Source of the DNA: a bacterium UBP18_UBA7526
GTDB lineage: Bacteria; UBP18; UBA7526
NCBI GenBank assembly: GCA_002478245.1
Contig: DLMW01000028.1
Location: forward strand, 2,940-11,274
DNA: 8,335 bases
Direction: 5' to 3'
The notes under the pieces are model-generated. The model made no database searches and was not told where the DNA came from. It worked only from the letters and a program-made list of their open reading frames with translations. Made by a program: the position numbers and the translations under genes. Each line of letters begins with the position of its first letter. Position 1 is the first letter of the stretch. Shown piece after piece: positions 6,338-8,335 of this stretch.

Positions 6338-7959
6338 GGTTAGAAGAGAGAATAGCCTCCCTTCCCCAGAGTTGCGGGGTCTATCTATTCAAGGATGAAG
6401 CGGGCAACATCCTCTATGTAGGCAAGGCAACCAACCTCGCCAAGCGAGTGAAGAGTTACTTCCCAGCGCCAGCAGCTACCCCCAAACTAAGTGCCCTAAC
6501 CTCCCAGATCCGGGACTTGGATTATAAGGTTACGGATAATGAGGTAGAGGCCCTACTCTTAGAATGTAATCTCATTAAGGAATATCATCCCAGATACAAC
6601 GTGAGCCTCAGGGATGATAAGAGGTATCCCTATCTGAAGATGACCAGGGAGGACTTTCCCAGGATTTTTGTTACCCGGAAGGTAAAGAATGATGGGGCGA
6701 AGTACTTCGGCCCCTATACCAATGCCCAAGCCATACGCCAGACCCTGAAACTCTTAAGAACCCTCTTCCCCCTCCGTACCTGCCAGAAAAAAATTGGTCT
6801 CAAACCCCAGAAACCCTGTCTCAACTATCACATCAAGAGATGTTTTGCCCCCTGTGCGGGGAAGATGGGCAGGGAGGACTATGGGAGGATTGTGGAAGAG
6901 GCCCGCCTATTCCTAAAGGGAGAACAGGATAGACTGATAAAGAGATTAGAGAGGAGGATGGGAGAGGCCAAAGAGGCCTTAAGATTTGAAGAGGCCATTA
7001 TATTGCGCAATCAGATTCAATCCTTAGAGAAGATAAGGGAGAGACAGAAGGTCATCTCAACAAAACCACTGGATCAGGATGTCCTGGCCTTTGCTCTCGG
7101 TCCGGACAGTGCCTGTAGTCAGATATTCTTCATTCGCAGAGGAAAACTCATGGGCAGCGAACACTTCTTCTTGAGGGGAATAAAGGATAAGTCAAAAGAG
7201 GAGATCCTCACTTCTTTAGTCAAACAGTATTATTATAATGCCACTTATATTCCAAAGGAGGTCATCCTCCAGAACGAGATAGAGGAGAAGGGACTGATTA
7301 GGGACTATCTTGAGCAGAAGGCTAGACGAAAGGTCAGGCTGCTCATTCCCCGAAAAGGAGATAAGCTAAACCTCATTAGATTGGCGGAGAAGAATGCTGG
7401 GCTCATCCTTCTAGAGGAGTATTCTAGGAGCCAGCAGATGAAGGAGGAGGCCTTGGGAGAACTTCAGCGGATCTTAGGATTGAGAGAACTCCCCTTTAGA
7501 ATAGAGGCCTTCGATATCTCAAGTATAAGCGGGACCCTGGCTACTGGTTCTCTGGTGACCTTTAAGGGTGGTGAACCAGACAAGGACGAATATCGCCGAT
7601 TCAGAATTAAGAGGACGAAGGGAAGGGATGACTACGCCATGATGTCTGAGATAGTAGAGAGAAGGTACCGCCGCTTTTTGAAAGAAAGAAAGATCCTGCC
7701 CGATCTCATCCTAGTCGATGGAGGAAAGGGCCAACTTAATACTGTGCTCAGAACGCTGAAGAAACTAAAGATAAAACTTCCTGTTGCTGCCTTAGCCAAG
7801 GAGTATGAACATCTATTCATTCCGGGGAGATCCCTTCCCCTTATCCTGGCCAGGAACTCTTCTGCCCTATATCTTCTGAAGAGAATCAGGGACGAGGCCC
7901 ATCGCTTCGCTTTAGCCTATCATAGAAAACTTCGCAAGAAGAAGTTAGTCCATGACTAA
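6334..7959 (+). CDS. uvrC: Excinuclease ABC subunit C lacking the C-terminal helix-hairpin-helix domain
   Basis: UvrC makes both incisions in UvrABC nucleotide excision repair. The N-terminal GIY-YIG nuclease is intact: GVY (15-17), YVG (28-30), R38, E77 and N89, which makes the 3' cut. Four cysteines C150, C162, C170 and C174 have the same spacing as the Fe-S cluster cysteines of E. coli UvrC (154, 166, 174, 178). A UVR motif for UvrB contact lies near residues 200-233 (EAKEALRFEEAIILRNQI). The RNase H-like domain for the 5' cut keeps D394, D433, D462 (LVDGGKGQ) and H523 (DEAHRF). The protein has 541 residues against about 600-610 usually, and only 18 residues follow H523 where E. coli has 72; the double helix-hairpin-helix domain is missing. 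No helix-hairpin-helix coding is seen in other frames downstream. GTG start overlaps the murJ stop; the stop overlaps the next gene by 8 bases. Confidence 0.96.
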   Translation: MRLEERIASLPQSCGVYLFKDEAGNILYVGKATNLAKRVKSYFPAPAATPKLSALTSQIRDLDYKVTDNEVEALLLECNLIKEYHPRYNVSLRDDKRYPYLKMTREDFPRIFVTRKVKNDGAKYFGPYTNAQAIRQTLKLLRTLFPLRTCQKKIGLKPQKPCLNYHIKRCFAPCAGKMGREDYGRIVEEARLFLKGEQDRLIKRLERRMGEAKEALRFEEAIILRNQIQSLEKIRERQKVISTKPLDQDVLAFALGPDSACSQIFFIRRGKLMGSEHFFLRGIKDKSKEEILTSLVKQYYYNATYIPKEVILQNEIEEKGLIRDYLEQKARRKVRLLIPRKGDKLNLIRLAEKNAGLILLEEYSRSQQMKEEALGELQRILGLRELPFRIEAFDISSISGTLATGSLVTFKGGEPDKDEYRRFRIKRTKGRDDYAMMSEIVERRYRRFLKERKILPDLILVDGGKGQLNTVLRTLKKLKIKLPVAALAKEYEHLFIPGRSLPLILARNSSALYLLKRIRDEAHRFALAYHRKLRKKKLVHD

Positions 7960-8233
7960 ATTGGACTTGAGTAGACTCACCCCTTTCCAAAGGAAGGTCC
8001 TAAAAATAGTGAAGACCATTCCCTCCGGAGAGGTAAGAACCTATAAATGGGTAGCAGAGAGAATGGGAAGTCCAGAGGCCGCCCGGGCAGTGGGCCAGGT
8101 CTTAAGAAAAAACCCTTATCCAGAAGTCATCCCCTGCCACCGGGTAATCCGTAGTGATGGAAGACTGGGCGGTTATGCAAAGGGGATCCAGAAAAAGAGA
8201 AGACTCCTTAAAGAGGAAGGAGCCATTAGGTAA
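7952..8233 (+). CDS. Single-domain O6-alkylguanine-DNA alkyltransferase (MGMT/ATL family) with active-site cysteine
   Basis: The 93-residue protein is just the DNA-binding and catalytic domain of the MGMT/Ogt family, without the N-terminal RNase H-like domain of full-size enzymes. Such proteins bind DNA by a winged helix, flip out alkylated guanine and, if the cysteine is present, transfer the alkyl group to themselves. Visible parts are FQRKVLKIVKTIPSGEVRTY with flipping tyrosine Y31, the recognition helix AARAVGQVLRKNP with arginine finger R45 and hinge N54, and the active site VIPCHRVI with C62 and H63, then GRLGGYA. Having PCHR rather than the PWHR of alkyltransferase-like proteins argues for real transferase activity. 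It starts inside the last codons of uvrC (8-base overlap) without a clear binding site of its own, so translation is probably coupled. The Ogt or the ATL/YbaZ branch are both possible; size favours the small ATL-like branch, the cysteine the Ogt chemistry. Confidence 0.92.
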   Translation: MTKLDLSRLTPFQRKVLKIVKTIPSGEVRTYKWVAERMGSPEAARAVGQVLRKNPYPEVIPCHRVIRSDGRLGGYAKGIQKKRRLLKEEGAIR

Positions 8234-8312
8234 GCTATTCTTGATTTCGTTTTTATTAACCTCACCCAAAAACTTTTTAGCTGGCCATACAGTTGTTGTA
8301 GGGTGTTACGGA

Positions 8313-8324
8313 ACTTTTAAAAGT
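8313..8324. other. 12-bp perfect palindrome near the right edge
   Basis: ACTTTTAAAAGT reads the same on both strands and lies 80 bases after the last stop codon, in an AT-rich stretch. No gene is visible between 8234 and the window end. It could be an operator half of the next gene's control region or chance in AT-rich DNA; the window ends too soon to tell. Confidence 0.35.
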
Positions 8325-8335
8325 GAACATCAAAA

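Noticed and set aside
8293..8320. Promoter TTGTTG - 16 bases - TTTTAA in the right tail
   Set aside because: The -10 match is poor and no downstream gene is visible in the window to support it.
1..8335. CRISPR arrays, tRNA or rRNA genes, insertion sequences, defence systems
   Set aside because: Nothing of the kind was seen; the window is almost entirely core metabolic, replication, envelope and repair genes, with no repeat arrays, transposase genes or tRNA-like segments recognised.

Overview
The window comes from a bacterial chromosome of roughly balanced base composition. All seven genes lie on the + strand with almost no spare DNA between them. MurJ, a bacterial DNA polymerase III delta subunit and UvrC make a bacterial origin clear. 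Arginine is often written AGG/AGA and isoleucine often ATA, a habit common in thermophilic and candidate-phylum bacteria. The divergent PEP carboxykinase and the unusual isopropylmalate-synthase-like enzyme point to an anaerobic or uncultured lineage. I cannot fix the phylum from sequence alone; an Omnitrophota-like genome is a guess.

Region 1 (1-3661) is a carbon-metabolism block. It holds the 3' part of a PTS EIIA-type phosphoacceptor domain, a GTP-type phosphoenolpyruvate carboxykinase, and a DRE-TIM acyltransferase of the isopropylmalate/homocitrate/Re-citrate synthase family. A strong 13-bp intrinsic terminator ends it. The three genes share the PEP/oxaloacetate node: PEPCK interconverts oxaloacetate and PEP, the third enzyme could use oxaloacetate plus acetyl-CoA if it is a Re-citrate synthase, and an EIIA domain reports PEP-derived phosphoryl flow. 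The shared regulation is inference.

Region 2 (3683-8233) is a replication, envelope and repair block: holA, murJ, uvrC and a single-domain O6-alkylguanine alkyltransferase-like gene. murJ and uvrC overlap by 4 bases and uvrC and the last gene by 8, so the final three are probably translated together. The 99 bases between holA and murJ carry short AWCRGT-like repeats and several competing hairpins.

The observation most worth following is at the right end. UvrC keeps its GIY-YIG nuclease, four-cysteine cluster, UVR motif and RNase H-like nuclease residues, but stops just after the last catalytic histidine, so the usual C-terminal helix-hairpin-helix domain is absent. The overlapping next gene encodes a small DNA-binding, base-flipping alkyltransferase domain with an intact PCHR active site. 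That pairing suggests, without proving, a link between alkyl-damage recognition and nucleotide excision repair.
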